From Pseudomonas mucidolens (GTDB taxonomy: Bacteria; Pseudomonadota; Gammaproteobacteria; Pseudomonadales; Pseudomonadaceae), in contig NZ_LT629802.1 in the NCBI RefSeq assembly GCF_900106045.1, positions 4,402,001 through 4,466,000 of the forward strand: a stretch of 64,000 bases of DNA, given 5' to 3'. Position 1 is the stretch's first letter. Every line of letters begins with the position of its first letter. Below are positions 23,843-33,122 of the stretch, piece by piece. The notes below the pieces were generated by a model. The model saw only the letters and a list, made by a program, of their open reading frames with translations. It was not told the DNA's origin and did no database searches. The translations under genes were made by a program, and so were the position numbers.

Positions 23843-26488
23843 ATGCAAGACCTCGATCCCGTCGAAACCCAGGAATGGCTGGACGCCCTGGAATCGGTTC
23901 TCGACAAAGAAGGCGAAGACCGTGCTCACTATCTGATGACCCGTATGGGTGAACTCGCGACCCGCAGCGGCTCGCAATTGCCTTACGCCATCACCACGCC
24001 ATACCGCAACACCATCCCAGTTACCCACGAAGCACGCATGCCTGGCGACCTGTTCATGGAACGCCGCATTCGCTCGCTGGTACGCTGGAATGCGATGGCC
24101 ATGGTAATGCGCACGAACTTGAAAGATTCTGACCTGGGCGGTCACATCTCCAGCTTCGCCTCCAGCGCAACCCTGTATGACATCGGCTTCAACTACTTCT
24201 TTCAGGCCCCGACCGAGGAACATGGCGGCGACCTGATCTACTTCCAGGGCCACACCTCGCCAGGCGTTTACGCCCGTGCGTTCATGGAAGGTCGCATCTC
24301 TGAAGATCAAATGAACAACTTCCGCCAGGAAGTCGACGGTCAGGGCCTGTCGTCCTACCCGCACCCTTGGCTGATGCCTGACTTCTGGCAGTTCCCGACC
24401 GTGTCCATGGGTCTGGGCCCTATTCAAGCGATCTACCAGGCACGCTTCATGAAGTACCTGGAAGCCCGTGGCTTCATCCCTGAAGGCAAGCAGAAAGTCT
24501 GGTGCTTCCTGGGCGACGGCGAGTGCGACGAGCCGGAATCCCTGGGCGCCATCTCCCTGGCTGGCCGCGAGAAGCTGGACAACCTGATCTTTGTCATCAA
24601 CTGCAACCTGCAGCGCCTCGACGGCCCGGTTCGCGGCAACGGCAAGATCATCCAGGAACTCGAAGGCGTGTTCCGCGGCGCTCACTGGAACGTGACCAAA
24701 GTCATCTGGGGCCGTTTCTGGGACCCACTGCTGGCCAAGGACGTCGACGGCATCCTGCAACGTCGCATGGACGAAGTCATCGACGGCGAATACCAGAACT
24801 ACAAAGCCAAAGACGGCGCGTTCGTACGTGAACACTTCTTCAACACGCCTGAACTCAAGGCGATGGTTGCTGATTTGTCCGACGAGGAAATCTGGAAACT
24901 CAACCGTGGCGGCCACGACCCGTACAAGGTCTACGCGGCGTACCACGAAGCGGTCAACCACAAAGAACAACCGACCGTCATCCTGGCCAAGACCATCAAG
25001 GGTTATGGCACCGGGGCCGGCGAAGCGAAAAACACTGCGCACAACACCAAGAAAGTCGATGTCGACAGCCTGAAGTTGTTCCGTGACCGCTTCGACATCC
25101 CGGTCAAGGACGAAGAGCTGGAAAACCTGCCGTTCTTCAAGCCTGAGCCAAACAGCGCCGAAGCCCGCTACCTCAGCGAGCGCCGCACTGCACTGGGCGG
25201 TTTCGTGCCGCAACGCCGCGCCAAGAGCATGAGCATTCCGACCCCGCCACTCGATACCCTCAAGGCTATCCTGGACGGCTCGGGCGACCGTGAAATCTCC
25301 ACCACCATGGCCTTCGTGCGGATCCTCGCGCAATTGGTCAAGGACAAGGAAATCGGTTCGCGCATTGTCCCGATCATCCCGGACGAAGCCCGTACCTTCG
25401 GTATGGAAGGCATGTTCCGTCAGTTGGGCATCTACTCCTCCGTCGGCCAGCTCTACGATCCGGTCGATAAAGACCAGGTGATGTTCTACAAGGAAGACAA
25501 GAAGGGCCAGATCCTCGAAGAAGGCATCAACGAAGCGGGCGCCATGAGCTCCTTCATCGCTGCCGGCACTTCGTACTCCAGCCACAACCAGCCGATGCTG
25601 CCGTTCTACATCTTCTACTCGATGTTCGGCTTCCAGCGTATCGGCGACCTGGCTTGGGCAGCAGGCGACAGCCGTACCCGTGGCTTCCTGATCGGCGGTA
25701 CTGCCGGCCGGACCACGCTGAACGGCGAAGGCTTGCAACACGAAGACGGTCACAGCCACATCCTGGCTGCCACCATTCCGAACTGCCGCACCTTTGATCC
25801 AACCTACGGCTACGAGCTGGCGGTGATCATTCAGGACGGCATGAAGAAGATGACCGAAGAGCAGCAGGACGTTTTCTACTACATCACCGTGATGAACGAG
25901 TCTTACCAGCAGCCAGCCATGCCGGCCGGCGTAGAGGAAGGCATCATAAAGGGCATGTATCTGCTCGAAGAAGACACCAAGGAAGCGGCGCACCACGTGC
26001 AGTTGATGGGCTCCGGCACCATCCTGCGTGAAGTCCGTGAAGCGGCGAAGATCCTGCGTGAAGAGTTCAACGTCGGTGCTGACGTATGGAGTGTCACCAG
26101 CTTCAACGAACTGCGTCGCGACGGCCTGGCAGTAGAACGCAACAACCGTCTGCATCCAGGTCAGAAGCCAGCACTGAGCTACGTCGAGGAATGCCTGACT
26201 GGCCGTAAAGGTCCGGTGATTGCATCCACCGACTACATGAAACTGTTTGCTGAACAAATTCGCCAGTGGGTCCCGTCCAAGGAATTCAAAGTCCTGGGCA
26301 CCGACGGTTTCGGCCGCAGTGACAGCCGCAAGAAGCTGCGTCACTTCTTCGAAGTCGACCGTCACTTCGTGGTGTTGGCAGCCCTGGAAGCCTTGGCTGA
26401 CCGTGGTGAGATCGAACCCAAGGTGGTGGCTGACGCTATCGTCAAGTTCGGGATCAACCCGGAAAAACGCAACCCACTGGACTGCTGA
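23843..26488 (+). CDS. aceE: Pyruvate dehydrogenase E1 component (homodimeric) AceE
   Basis: AceE decarboxylates pyruvate with thiamine diphosphate and acetylates the lipoyl domains of AceF, linking glycolysis to the TCA cycle. The 881 residues match the homodimeric E1 family. The diphosphate-binding motif GDGECDEPES begins at about residue 224 and runs to VINCNLQ. I chose ATG 23843, which follows ggag and gives MQDLDPVETQEWLDALE; codons upstream add 25 residues of no family resemblance. The stop lies 11 bases before aceF. Confidence 0.97.
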   Translation: MQDLDPVETQEWLDALESVLDKEGEDRAHYLMTRMGELATRSGSQLPYAITTPYRNTIPVTHEARMPGDLFMERRIRSLVRWNAMAMVMRTNLKDSDLGGHISSFASSATLYDIGFNYFFQAPTEEHGGDLIYFQGHTSPGVYARAFMEGRISEDQMNNFRQEVDGQGLSSYPHPWLMPDFWQFPTVSMGLGPIQAIYQARFMKYLEARGFIPEGKQKVWCFLGDGECDEPESLGAISLAGREKLDNLIFVINCNLQRLDGPVRGNGKIIQELEGVFRGAHWNVTKVIWGRFWDPLLAKDVDGILQRRMDEVIDGEYQNYKAKDGAFVREHFFNTPELKAMVADLSDEEIWKLNRGGHDPYKVYAAYHEAVNHKEQPTVILAKTIKGYGTGAGEAKNTAHNTKKVDVDSLKLFRDRFDIPVKDEELENLPFFKPEPNSAEARYLSERRTALGGFVPQRRAKSMSIPTPPLDTLKAILDGSGDREISTTMAFVRILAQLVKDKEIGSRIVPIIPDEARTFGMEGMFRQLGIYSSVGQLYDPVDKDQVMFYKEDKKGQILEEGINEAGAMSSFIAAGTSYSSHNQPMLPFYIFYSMFGFQRIGDLAWAAGDSRTRGFLIGGTAGRTTLNGEGLQHEDGHSHILAATIPNCRTFDPTYGYELAVIIQDGMKKMTEEQQDVFYYITVMNESYQQPAMPAGVEEGIIKGMYLLEEDTKEAAHHVQLMGSGTILREVREAAKILREEFNVGADVWSVTSFNELRRDGLAVERNNRLHPGQKPALSYVEECLTGRKGPVIASTDYMKLFAEQIRQWVPSKEFKVLGTDGFGRSDSRKKLRHFFEVDRHFVVLAALEALADRGEIEPKVVADAIVKFGINPEKRNPLDC

Positions 26489-26499
26489 GGAGATTTTTT

Positions 26500-28143
26500 G
26501 TGAGCGAACTCATTCGCGTACCTGACATCGGCAGCGGTGAAGGTGAAGTAATCGAGCTGTTTGTGAAGGTCGGCGACACTGTCGAAGCCGACCAGAGCAT
26601 CCTGACGCTGGAGTCGGACAAGGCGAGCATGGAAATCCCTGCTCCCAAGGCCGGCGTGGTCAAGAGCCTGAAAGTGAAGCTGGGCGATCGCCTGAAAGAA
26701 GGCGACGAACTGCTCGAACTGGAAATCGAAGGCGCCGCGGCTGCGGCGCCTGAGGCTGCAGCACCTGCCGCCGCCGCTCCAGCCCCTGCCGCCGCCGAAA
26801 AACCGGCTGCCGCAGAGGCCCCAGCGGCCGCTGCGCCGGCTGAAGCGACGGTCCAGGACATTCACGTTCCGGACATCGGCTCGTCGGGCAAGGCCAAGAT
26901 CATCGAGCTGTTGGTCAAGGTCGGCGACACCGTCGAGGCCGACCAGTCGCTGATCACCCTGGAATCCGACAAGGCCTCCATGGAAATCCCTTCGCCGGCT
27001 GCCGGCGTGGTGGAAAGCATCGCGGTCAAGCTGGAAGACGAAGTCGGCACTGGCGATTTCATCCTCAAGTTGAAGGTACAAGGCGCTGCGCCTGCTGCGG
27101 CAAAAGCTCCTGCCGCCGCGGCACCTGCCGCCAAGGCTGAAGCTGCACCGGCCGCCGCCGCACCTGCGCCTGCCGCAAAAGCCGAGACAGCAGCGGCCCC
27201 TGCTGCCGTACCAGCGCCAAGCGGTGCCAAGGTTCACGCCGGTCCGGCCGTGCGCCAACTGGCCCGTGAATTCGGCGTCGAACTGAGCGCCGTATCGGCT
27301 TCCGGCCCTCACGGTCGCGTACTCAAGGAAGACGTGCAGGTTTACGTCAAATCCATGATGCAAAAAGCCAAGGACGCCCCGGCGGCCGGTGGCGCTACCG
27401 GCGGAGCGGGCATTCCGCCGATCCCGGTTGTGGACTTCAGCCGTTTCGGCGAAACCGAAGAAGTGCCGATGACCCGCCTGATGCAAATCGGCGCGTCGAG
27501 CCTGCACCGCAGCTGGCTGAACATTCCGCACGTGACTCAGTTCGACCAGGCCGACATCACCGACCTGGAAGCCTTCCGCATCGCGCAGAAAGCCGTGGCC
27601 GAGAAGGCTGGCGTCAAGCTGACCGTGTTGCCACTGCTGCTCAAGGCCTGCGCGCACCTGCTCAAGGAACTGCCGGACTTCAACAGCTCGCTGGCGCCAA
27701 GCGGCAAGGCAATCATTCGCAAGAAATACGTGCACATCGGCTTTGCGGTCGATACCCCGGACGGTCTGCTGGTGCCTGTGATCAAGAACGTTGATCAGAA
27801 GAGCCTGTTGCAACTGGCTGCGGAAGCCGCTGCGCTGGCCGCCAAGGCCCGCGACAAGAAGCTCACCGCAGACGACATGCAGGGCGCTTGCTTCACCATT
27901 TCCAGCCTCGGGCACATTGGCGGGACTGGCTTCACGCCAATCGTCAACGCGCCGGAAGTGGCGATCCTCGGTGTTTCCAAGGCCACTATCCAGCCTGTGT
28001 GGGACGGCAAGGCCTTCCAGCCGAAGCTGATGCTGCCGCTGTCGCTGTCCTACGATCACCGTGTGATCAATGGCGCGGCCGCCGCACGCTTCACCCAGCG
28101 TCTGAGCAGCCTGCTGAACGACATCCGCACCATCCTGCTTTAA
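26500..28143 (+). CDS. aceF: Dihydrolipoamide acetyltransferase (E2) AceF
   Basis: AceF is the core of the pyruvate dehydrogenase complex and transfers acetyl from lipoyl-lysine to CoA. The 547 residues comprise two lipoyl domains with ESDKAS motifs (Lys41 and Lys158), long Ala-Pro linkers, a peripheral subunit-binding domain at about residues 245-283 (AVRQLAREFGVELS), and a catalytic domain with SYDHRVINGA (His520). The start is GTG at 26500, with a gaggag ribosome site overlapping the aceE stop. It forms an operon with aceE; the E3 gene is not in this window. Confidence 0.96.
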   Translation: MSELIRVPDIGSGEGEVIELFVKVGDTVEADQSILTLESDKASMEIPAPKAGVVKSLKVKLGDRLKEGDELLELEIEGAAAAAPEAAAPAAAAPAPAAAEKPAAAEAPAAAAPAEATVQDIHVPDIGSSGKAKIIELLVKVGDTVEADQSLITLESDKASMEIPSPAAGVVESIAVKLEDEVGTGDFILKLKVQGAAPAAAKAPAAAAPAAKAEAAPAAAAPAPAAKAETAAAPAAVPAPSGAKVHAGPAVRQLAREFGVELSAVSASGPHGRVLKEDVQVYVKSMMQKAKDAPAAGGATGGAGIPPIPVVDFSRFGETEEVPMTRLMQIGASSLHRSWLNIPHVTQFDQADITDLEAFRIAQKAVAEKAGVKLTVLPLLLKACAHLLKELPDFNSSLAPSGKAIIRKKYVHIGFAVDTPDGLLVPVIKNVDQKSLLQLAAEAAALAAKARDKKLTADDMQGACFTISSLGHIGGTGFTPIVNAPEVAILGVSKATIQPVWDGKAFQPKLMLPLSLSYDHRVINGAAAARFTQRLSSLLNDIRTILL

Positions 28144-28150
28144 GCCCCAA

Positions 28151-28178
28151 CGGGTCTTTCACCCGTGTGAAAGGCCCG
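28151..28178. terminator. Hairpin after aceF
   Basis: A 12-bp stem with one mismatch (28151-28162 with 28167-28178) and a ccgt loop starts 8 bases after the aceF stop. Only a weak T-run follows (gtttc), so it may stabilise the mRNA end or work with the second hairpin. Confidence 0.5.
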
Positions 28179-28214
28179 GTTTCAAGATTTCCGAGCGCCA
28201 CGCTCGTACCTCAA

Positions 28215-28240
28215 CCCCGTCAATTGGCGGGGCTTTTTTT
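28215..28240 (+). terminator. Intrinsic terminator of aceEF
   Basis: The inverted repeat ccccg..cgggg, enclosing caattg, is followed by c and seven T residues. It is a classical Rho-independent terminator about 75 bases after the aceF stop. The remaining 240 bases to dipA contain no gene that I can support. Confidence 0.85.
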
Positions 28241-28482
28241 GCCCGCCGTTCAATGGCCGGAACCTGCGCACTCCCGCTGCAGCAGCGATGGCACCTACAC
28301 CGGCGCAGCAACCCCTTCCATCACTCCAATTGTAGAAAACCGATGCACGGCCGATACAGCCTTATAGCACTTAGCCTTCATCCTCACTTGTCAGTCTGTG
28401 CTGCATGATGCAACCTTGCCGTAGACAGCAACACAGAGGGCGATAGCCCTGCTCGAACGCATTTTTCCCAGCGAGTCTCCCC

Positions 28483-31173
28483 ATGAAAAGCCAACCCGAT
28501 GTCGCCCGAACGGCGTCCGAGGTCGTGACGCAATTACCGGTGCCTTCGCGCCTCGGTATGCTGCGTTTCGAGCGGCTGAATGAAGCAAGCTGGGCGCTGC
28601 TGTACCTTGATCCCAATTGTGAACGCCAGTTCGGTTTACCCGCAGTGGAGCTGTGTTCGCTGATCGGTTCGCCCTATGCCAGCCTGATGGAGCCACAAGT
28701 CCGCTACCAGCTGCATGACACCATTCAACAGCAACTGGGCGCCAGTCCGCATTACCTGGTGCGCTATACCCTGCACACCCAGGGCGGACCATTGAGCGTG
28801 CTGGAGCTGGGGGAAGCCTACAAACAGCACAATCGCCATTTGCTGCGCGGTTACCTGATGGTGGTGGAAGGTCTGTTCAACGGCTCCGCGCCGATGCCCG
28901 CGATCGACCTTGAAGACCAGAACAGCCGCTTGCAGATCGCTCTGGAGCTCAACCAGCGCGCGCAACAGGAACAACTGCAACACCTGGAGCGAGTACGTGC
29001 CCAGCAGGAACTGATCCTGCTCCTGGCCCGGCAACGCTACTGCACCAACAATCCCCTGCAAGAAGCTGCCGAACTGATCACCCGCAGCGCCTGCGACATT
29101 TACCAGATCGACTGCGCCAGCCTCTGGAACCTGGAAGGCCAGCGCCTGCTGCCTATCTCGGCCTACCAGCGGGCCAAACAGCAACACCATCTGCCGGAAC
29201 CGATCGATGCCGGCGGCTTTCCCGATTACCTGGAAGCGCTGCAAACCAGTCGGGCCATCGACGCCACCAACGCGACGCGGGATCCGCGCACCCGGGAGAT
29301 GGTCGAAAGCCTGCGCCCCATGGATATTCACGCCATGCTCGATGCCAGCATCCGCGTCGATGGCCAGGTGGTCGGCGTGCTGTGCCTGGAACAAAGCGGC
29401 AGCACCCGGGAATGGCTGACGGATGAGATTGCCTTTGCCGGCGAACTGGCGGACCAGTTTGCCCAGGTCATCAACAACCACAAGCGCCGTGCCGCCACCA
29501 GTGCCCTGCATTTGTTCCAGCGCGCGGTAGAGCAAAGCGCCAATGCCTTTTTGCTGGTCAACTGCGACGGCATAGTGGAATACGTTAACCCCAGCTTTAC
29601 GGCGATCACCCAGTACAGCACCGAAGAAGTCCATGGTCACCGCCTGGCACAACTGCCGGCATTGGAGAACCTCAGCGAACTGCTGTTCGACGCACCCTCG
29701 AGCCTGGCCAAGAGCAACAGCTGGCAAGGCGAATTCAAAAGTCGACGCAAAAACCTCGAACCCTACTGGGGCCAGTTGTCGATCTCCAAAGTCTATGGCG
29801 ACAACCGCGAACTGACGCATTACATCGGCATCTACGAGGACATCACCCAGTCCAAGCTGGCCCAGCAGCGTATCGAACGCCTGGCCTACACTGACAATTT
29901 GACCAACCTGGGCAACCGCCCGGCGTTTATCCGCAACCTGGATGAGCGCTTTGCCCGGGACAGTGACGCCCCCATCAGTCTGTTGCTGGTGGACATCGAC
30001 AACTTCAAGCGGATCAACGACAGCCTCGGCCATCAGACCGGCGACAAACTGCTGATCAGCCTGGCCCGCCGCTTGCGCAACAGCCTCAGCGCCGGTGGCA
30101 GCCTGGCGCGGTTTGCCAGTAATGAGTTCGCGGTATTGCTGGACGACACCGACCTCGAGGCCGGCCAGCAGATGGCCAGCCAATTGTTGGCGACCCTGGA
30201 CAAGCCGATGTTCGTCGACAACCAGTTGATCAGCGTCACCGGCTCCGTGGGCCTGGCCTGCGCGCCGCTGCACGGTCGCGACCCGCAAACCCTGATGCGT
30301 AACGCAGGCCTGGCCCTGCACAAGGCCAAGGCCAACGGTAAACATCAGGTGCAAGTGTTTACCGAGGTGTTGAATGCAGAGGCCAGCTACAAGCTGTTCG
30401 TCGAAAACAATCTGCGCCGCGCCCTGACCCAGAACGAGTTGGACGTGTTCTATCAGCCCAAGTTGTGCCTGCGCAGCGGGCGCCTGCTGGGCATGGAAGC
30501 ATTGTTGCGCTGGAATCACCCGGAAAAAGGCATGATCCGCCCGGACCAGTTCATCAGCGTCGCGGAAGAGACCGGCCTGATCATCCCCATCGGCAAATGG
30601 ATCGCACGCCAGGCCTGCCGCATGAGCAAACAGCTGAGCGCCGCCGGCATGGGCAATTTGCAGGTGGCGATCAACCTGTCGCCCAAGCAGTTCTCCGATC
30701 CGGACCTGGTGGCGTCCATCGCCACCATCCTCAAGGAGGAACAATTGCCGGCCAATCTGCTGGAGCTTGAGTTGACAGAGGGCCTGCTGCTGGAGGCTAC
30801 CGAAGACACGCGCCTGCAACTGGACCAGTTGAAGAGTTTCGGCCTGACCCTGGCCATGGACGACTTCGGCACCGGTTACTCATCCCTGAGTTACCTGAAG
30901 AAATTTCCTATCGATATCATCAAGATCGATCGCAGCTTTATCCATGAAATCCCGGACAATCAGGACGACATGGAAATCACCTCGGCGGTGATCGCCATGG
31001 CCCATAACCTCAAACTCAAGGTCGTCGCCGAAGGCATCGAGACGGCCGCGCAACTGGCGTTCCTGCGCCGCCATCGCTGTGACGTCGGCCAGGGCTACCT
31101 GTTCGACCGGCCAATCCCGGGCGCCGAGTTGCTGGACAAGCTCAGACGCTATCCTCGCGGGCCAATCGCCTGA
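28483..31173 (+). CDS. dipA: Cyclic-di-GMP phosphodiesterase with degenerate GGDEF and intact EAL, DipA-like
   Basis: An 896-residue multidomain protein. It has an N-terminal PAS-like region (about 26-130), a GAF domain (about 185-335), a PAS domain (about 343-465), GGDEF (about 467-625) and EAL (about 640-890). The GGDEF active site reads ASNEF (545-549), so it should not make c-di-GMP, though it may bind GTP. The EAL motif is intact (672-674), with DDFGTGYSS downstream, so hydrolysis is expected. P. aeruginosa DipA has the same architecture and promotes biofilm dispersal. No strong ribosome site precedes ATG 28483. Confidence 0.88.
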   Translation: MKSQPDVARTASEVVTQLPVPSRLGMLRFERLNEASWALLYLDPNCERQFGLPAVELCSLIGSPYASLMEPQVRYQLHDTIQQQLGASPHYLVRYTLHTQGGPLSVLELGEAYKQHNRHLLRGYLMVVEGLFNGSAPMPAIDLEDQNSRLQIALELNQRAQQEQLQHLERVRAQQELILLLARQRYCTNNPLQEAAELITRSACDIYQIDCASLWNLEGQRLLPISAYQRAKQQHHLPEPIDAGGFPDYLEALQTSRAIDATNATRDPRTREMVESLRPMDIHAMLDASIRVDGQVVGVLCLEQSGSTREWLTDEIAFAGELADQFAQVINNHKRRAATSALHLFQRAVEQSANAFLLVNCDGIVEYVNPSFTAITQYSTEEVHGHRLAQLPALENLSELLFDAPSSLAKSNSWQGEFKSRRKNLEPYWGQLSISKVYGDNRELTHYIGIYEDITQSKLAQQRIERLAYTDNLTNLGNRPAFIRNLDERFARDSDAPISLLLVDIDNFKRINDSLGHQTGDKLLISLARRLRNSLSAGGSLARFASNEFAVLLDDTDLEAGQQMASQLLATLDKPMFVDNQLISVTGSVGLACAPLHGRDPQTLMRNAGLALHKAKANGKHQVQVFTEVLNAEASYKLFVENNLRRALTQNELDVFYQPKLCLRSGRLLGMEALLRWNHPEKGMIRPDQFISVAEETGLIIPIGKWIARQACRMSKQLSAAGMGNLQVAINLSPKQFSDPDLVASIATILKEEQLPANLLELELTEGLLLEATEDTRLQLDQLKSFGLTLAMDDFGTGYSSLSYLKKFPIDIIKIDRSFIHEIPDNQDDMEITSAVIAMAHNLKLKVVAEGIETAAQLAFLRRHRCDVGQGYLFDRPIPGAELLDKLRRYPRGPIA

Positions 31174-31245
31174 CATCGCCGTAACACTCGGGCACACTGG
31201 CGGTCTGAATATTCACATTACTCAATCTGACTGAGAGGACTGATC

Positions 31246-31893
31246 ATGGTCTTGCGTTCGGAAATTCTGGTGAACAAAAACGTGCTGCCTACTCAAGAAC
31301 AAGCGTTGCCTGGGCGTGAAACCCCGATGGCCTTGCCACAGACCCACTTCGTCAATGGCAACCCGCTGCTCGGGCCCTTCCTCGATGACGTAGGGTTCGC
31401 GATCTTCGGCCTGGGTTGCTTTTGGGGTGCGGAGCGCAAATTCTGGCAACGCGACGGCGTGGTCAGCACCGTCGTTGGCTACGCTGGTGGCTACACGCCG
31501 AACCCGACCTATGAAGAAGTCTGCTCGGGCCTGACCGGCCACAGCGAAGTGGTGCTGGTGGTGTATGACCAGGCCAAGGTCAAGTACGAAGACCTGTTGA
31601 AGATGTTCTGGGAACTGCACAACCCCACCCAGGGCATGCGCCAGGGCAATGACATCGGCAGCCAGTATCGTTCGGTGATCTATGCCACCACCCCTGAACA
31701 ACTGGCGGCGGCGCAAGCCAGTGCGCAGGCCTATCAGCAAGAACTGAGCAAAGCCGGTCTAGGCGAGATCACCACGCAAATCGATGAAGCGCCGACCGTG
31801 TATTTCGCCGAGGCGTACCACCAGCAGTATCTGGCGAAAAACCCGCAAGGCTACTGCGGTATCGGCGGCACAGGCGTGACCTGCCCGATCTGA
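31246..31893 (+). CDS. msrA: Peptide methionine sulfoxide reductase MsrA
   Basis: MsrA repairs S-form methionine sulfoxide in proteins with thioredoxin. The 215 residues include the catalytic GCFWGAE motif (nucleophilic Cys at about residue 58), the substrate-region [16 protein letters not shown], and a C-terminal [12 protein letters not shown] carrying resolving cysteines. ATG 31246 has a strong gagagga ribosome site. The roughly 45-residue N-terminal extension before the catalytic domain is usual for pseudomonads. Confidence 0.95.
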   Translation: MVLRSEILVNKNVLPTQEQALPGRETPMALPQTHFVNGNPLLGPFLDDVGFAIFGLGCFWGAERKFWQRDGVVSTVVGYAGGYTPNPTYEEVCSGLTGHSEVVLVVYDQAKVKYEDLLKMFWELHNPTQGMRQGNDIGSQYRSVIYATTPEQLAAAQASAQAYQQELSKAGLGEITTQIDEAPTVYFAEAYHQQYLAKNPQGYCGIGGTGVTCPI

Positions 31894-31912
31894 CGCGGTG
31901 TTTGCGGCTTTT

Positions 31913-32049
31913 TTGTGGCGAGGGGGCTTGTCCCCCGCTGGGCCGCGAAGCGGCCCTGAAACCAGGCTCCAGGGTTTATCTGGAAGTACTGTAGGGCCTA
32001 TTTGGGGCCGCTTCGCGGCCCAACGGGGGGACAAGCCCCCTCGCCACAA
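31913..32049. repeat. Long REP-type inverted repeat between msrA and rlmJ
   Basis: Two nearly perfect arms of about 45 bases (31913-31956 and 32004-32049) lie in inverted orientation. Each begins ttgtggcgagggggcttg and contains an inner hairpin ggccgc-gaa-gcggcc. One extra G in the second arm breaks perfection. The same element occurs after trxC (49247-49381). It lies between convergent genes and may also block transcription read-through. Confidence 0.9.
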
Positions 32050-32094
32050 CAAGCCTCCTTGCCACAGCAAGCGCCCATACAAGTAGAGGCTGAG

Positions 32095-32931
32095 TTACTC
32101 AGCGATCAGCCAGTCCATTTGCCATCCGCCCTGGGTCTGACCAAGCTTCTTGGACAGCCACGGTAGCAGTTCACGCAACTCCTCTTCCAAACCCCAGGGC
32201 GGATTGGCAATCGCCAGGCCGGAGCCATTCAGGCTGTTGGGTGTGTCCAGCGGATGCACCAGCAACTCCACTCGCAGTAACTTCGGCGCACCGGTGCCGG
32301 CCAGGTCCTGATAGAAGCGACGCAACAGGCGCTGGTCCTTGACCGGGTACCAGATCGCAGCAACGGTCTGGCGCATACGCCCCACGGCCTCCTTGAGGGA
32401 GGCGGCGCAGCGCTGCATCTCATCGAGTTTTTCAAACGGCGGGTCAATCAGCATCAGGGCACGTTTTTCCGGTACCGGCAGCAGCGCCCGTGGCACATGC
32501 CAGCCTTCTCCCAGGTGGACCTTGACCCGTCGGTCGCCTTTCATGTTGTCCTTGAGCAGCACGCCGTCTTCCGGGTGTTTTTCATTAAGCAACACACGGT
32601 CCTGAGGCCGGGTCAGGCGCCGTGCCAGCTCTGGCGAGCCGGGGTAGTAGCGCAATTGACCATCCGGATTCATCTCGTGCAGCACCCGCATGTAATCGGT
32701 GGTCAACGCCGGCAGGTCCGCCTCCCCCCACAAACGGGCGATGCCTTCCAGGTACTCACCGGTGCGGTTGGCCTGGTCGCCCTGCAGGTCGTACAGCCCA
32801 ATCCCGGCATGGGTGTCGAGATAGGCGAACGGCTGCTCCTTACGCGACATCAGGGCGATGAGGCGGGTCAAGGTCAGGTGTTTGAAGACATCGGCGTGGT
32901 TGCCGGCGTGAAAGGCGTGACGATAGTTCAT
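32095..32931 (-). CDS. rlmJ: 23S rRNA (adenine2030-N6)-methyltransferase RlmJ
   Basis: RlmJ methylates A2030 of 23S rRNA. The 278 residues match the family. It starts MNYRHAFHAGNHADVFKH, the RlmJ hallmark, followed by YLDTHAGIGLYDL (SAM-binding) and MLIDPPFE, the catalytic (D/N)PP(F/Y) motif. ATG 32931 has ggag 6 bases upstream. It converges on msrA across the REP repeat. Confidence 0.93.
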   Translation of the reverse strand: MNYRHAFHAGNHADVFKHLTLTRLIALMSRKEQPFAYLDTHAGIGLYDLQGDQANRTGEYLEGIARLWGEADLPALTTDYMRVLHEMNPDGQLRYYPGSPELARRLTRPQDRVLLNEKHPEDGVLLKDNMKGDRRVKVHLGEGWHVPRALLPVPEKRALMLIDPPFEKLDEMQRCAASLKEAVGRMRQTVAAIWYPVKDQRLLRRFYQDLAGTGAPKLLRVELLVHPLDTPNSLNGSGLAIANPPWGLEEELRELLPWLSKKLGQTQGGWQMDWLIAE

Positions 32932-33049
32932 GGTTGCTCCTGCGCAGGGGGCGGAGTTTACCTTTTACAGGGGCAAAGGTGCAGGGCTGGATGCCCGGCG
33001 GTGTGCACACCTTCACCATGGAACGGGTGAGCAGCCGAATCGACCCCAT

Positions 33050-33083
33050 AAAAAACGGCCCGGCATCCCAGGGATGCGGGCCG
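33050..33083 (-). terminator. Intrinsic terminator of putP
   Basis: On the minus strand, a long GC-rich stem (gcatccc paired with gggatgc, extended by cggccc with gggccg and one bulge) is followed by six T residues. It begins about 40 bases after the putP stop codon. Confidence 0.85.
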
Positions 33084-33122
33084 CTTTCAGTTCAACCGAC
33101 CATCAAGGCCGGCCGACACGCC

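Noticed and set aside
23456..26365. A 969-codon open frame on the minus strand opposite aceE
   Set aside because: It is the complement of strongly conserved AceE codons, and its composition (Phe/Val/Asp/His rich) is typical of antisense shadows.
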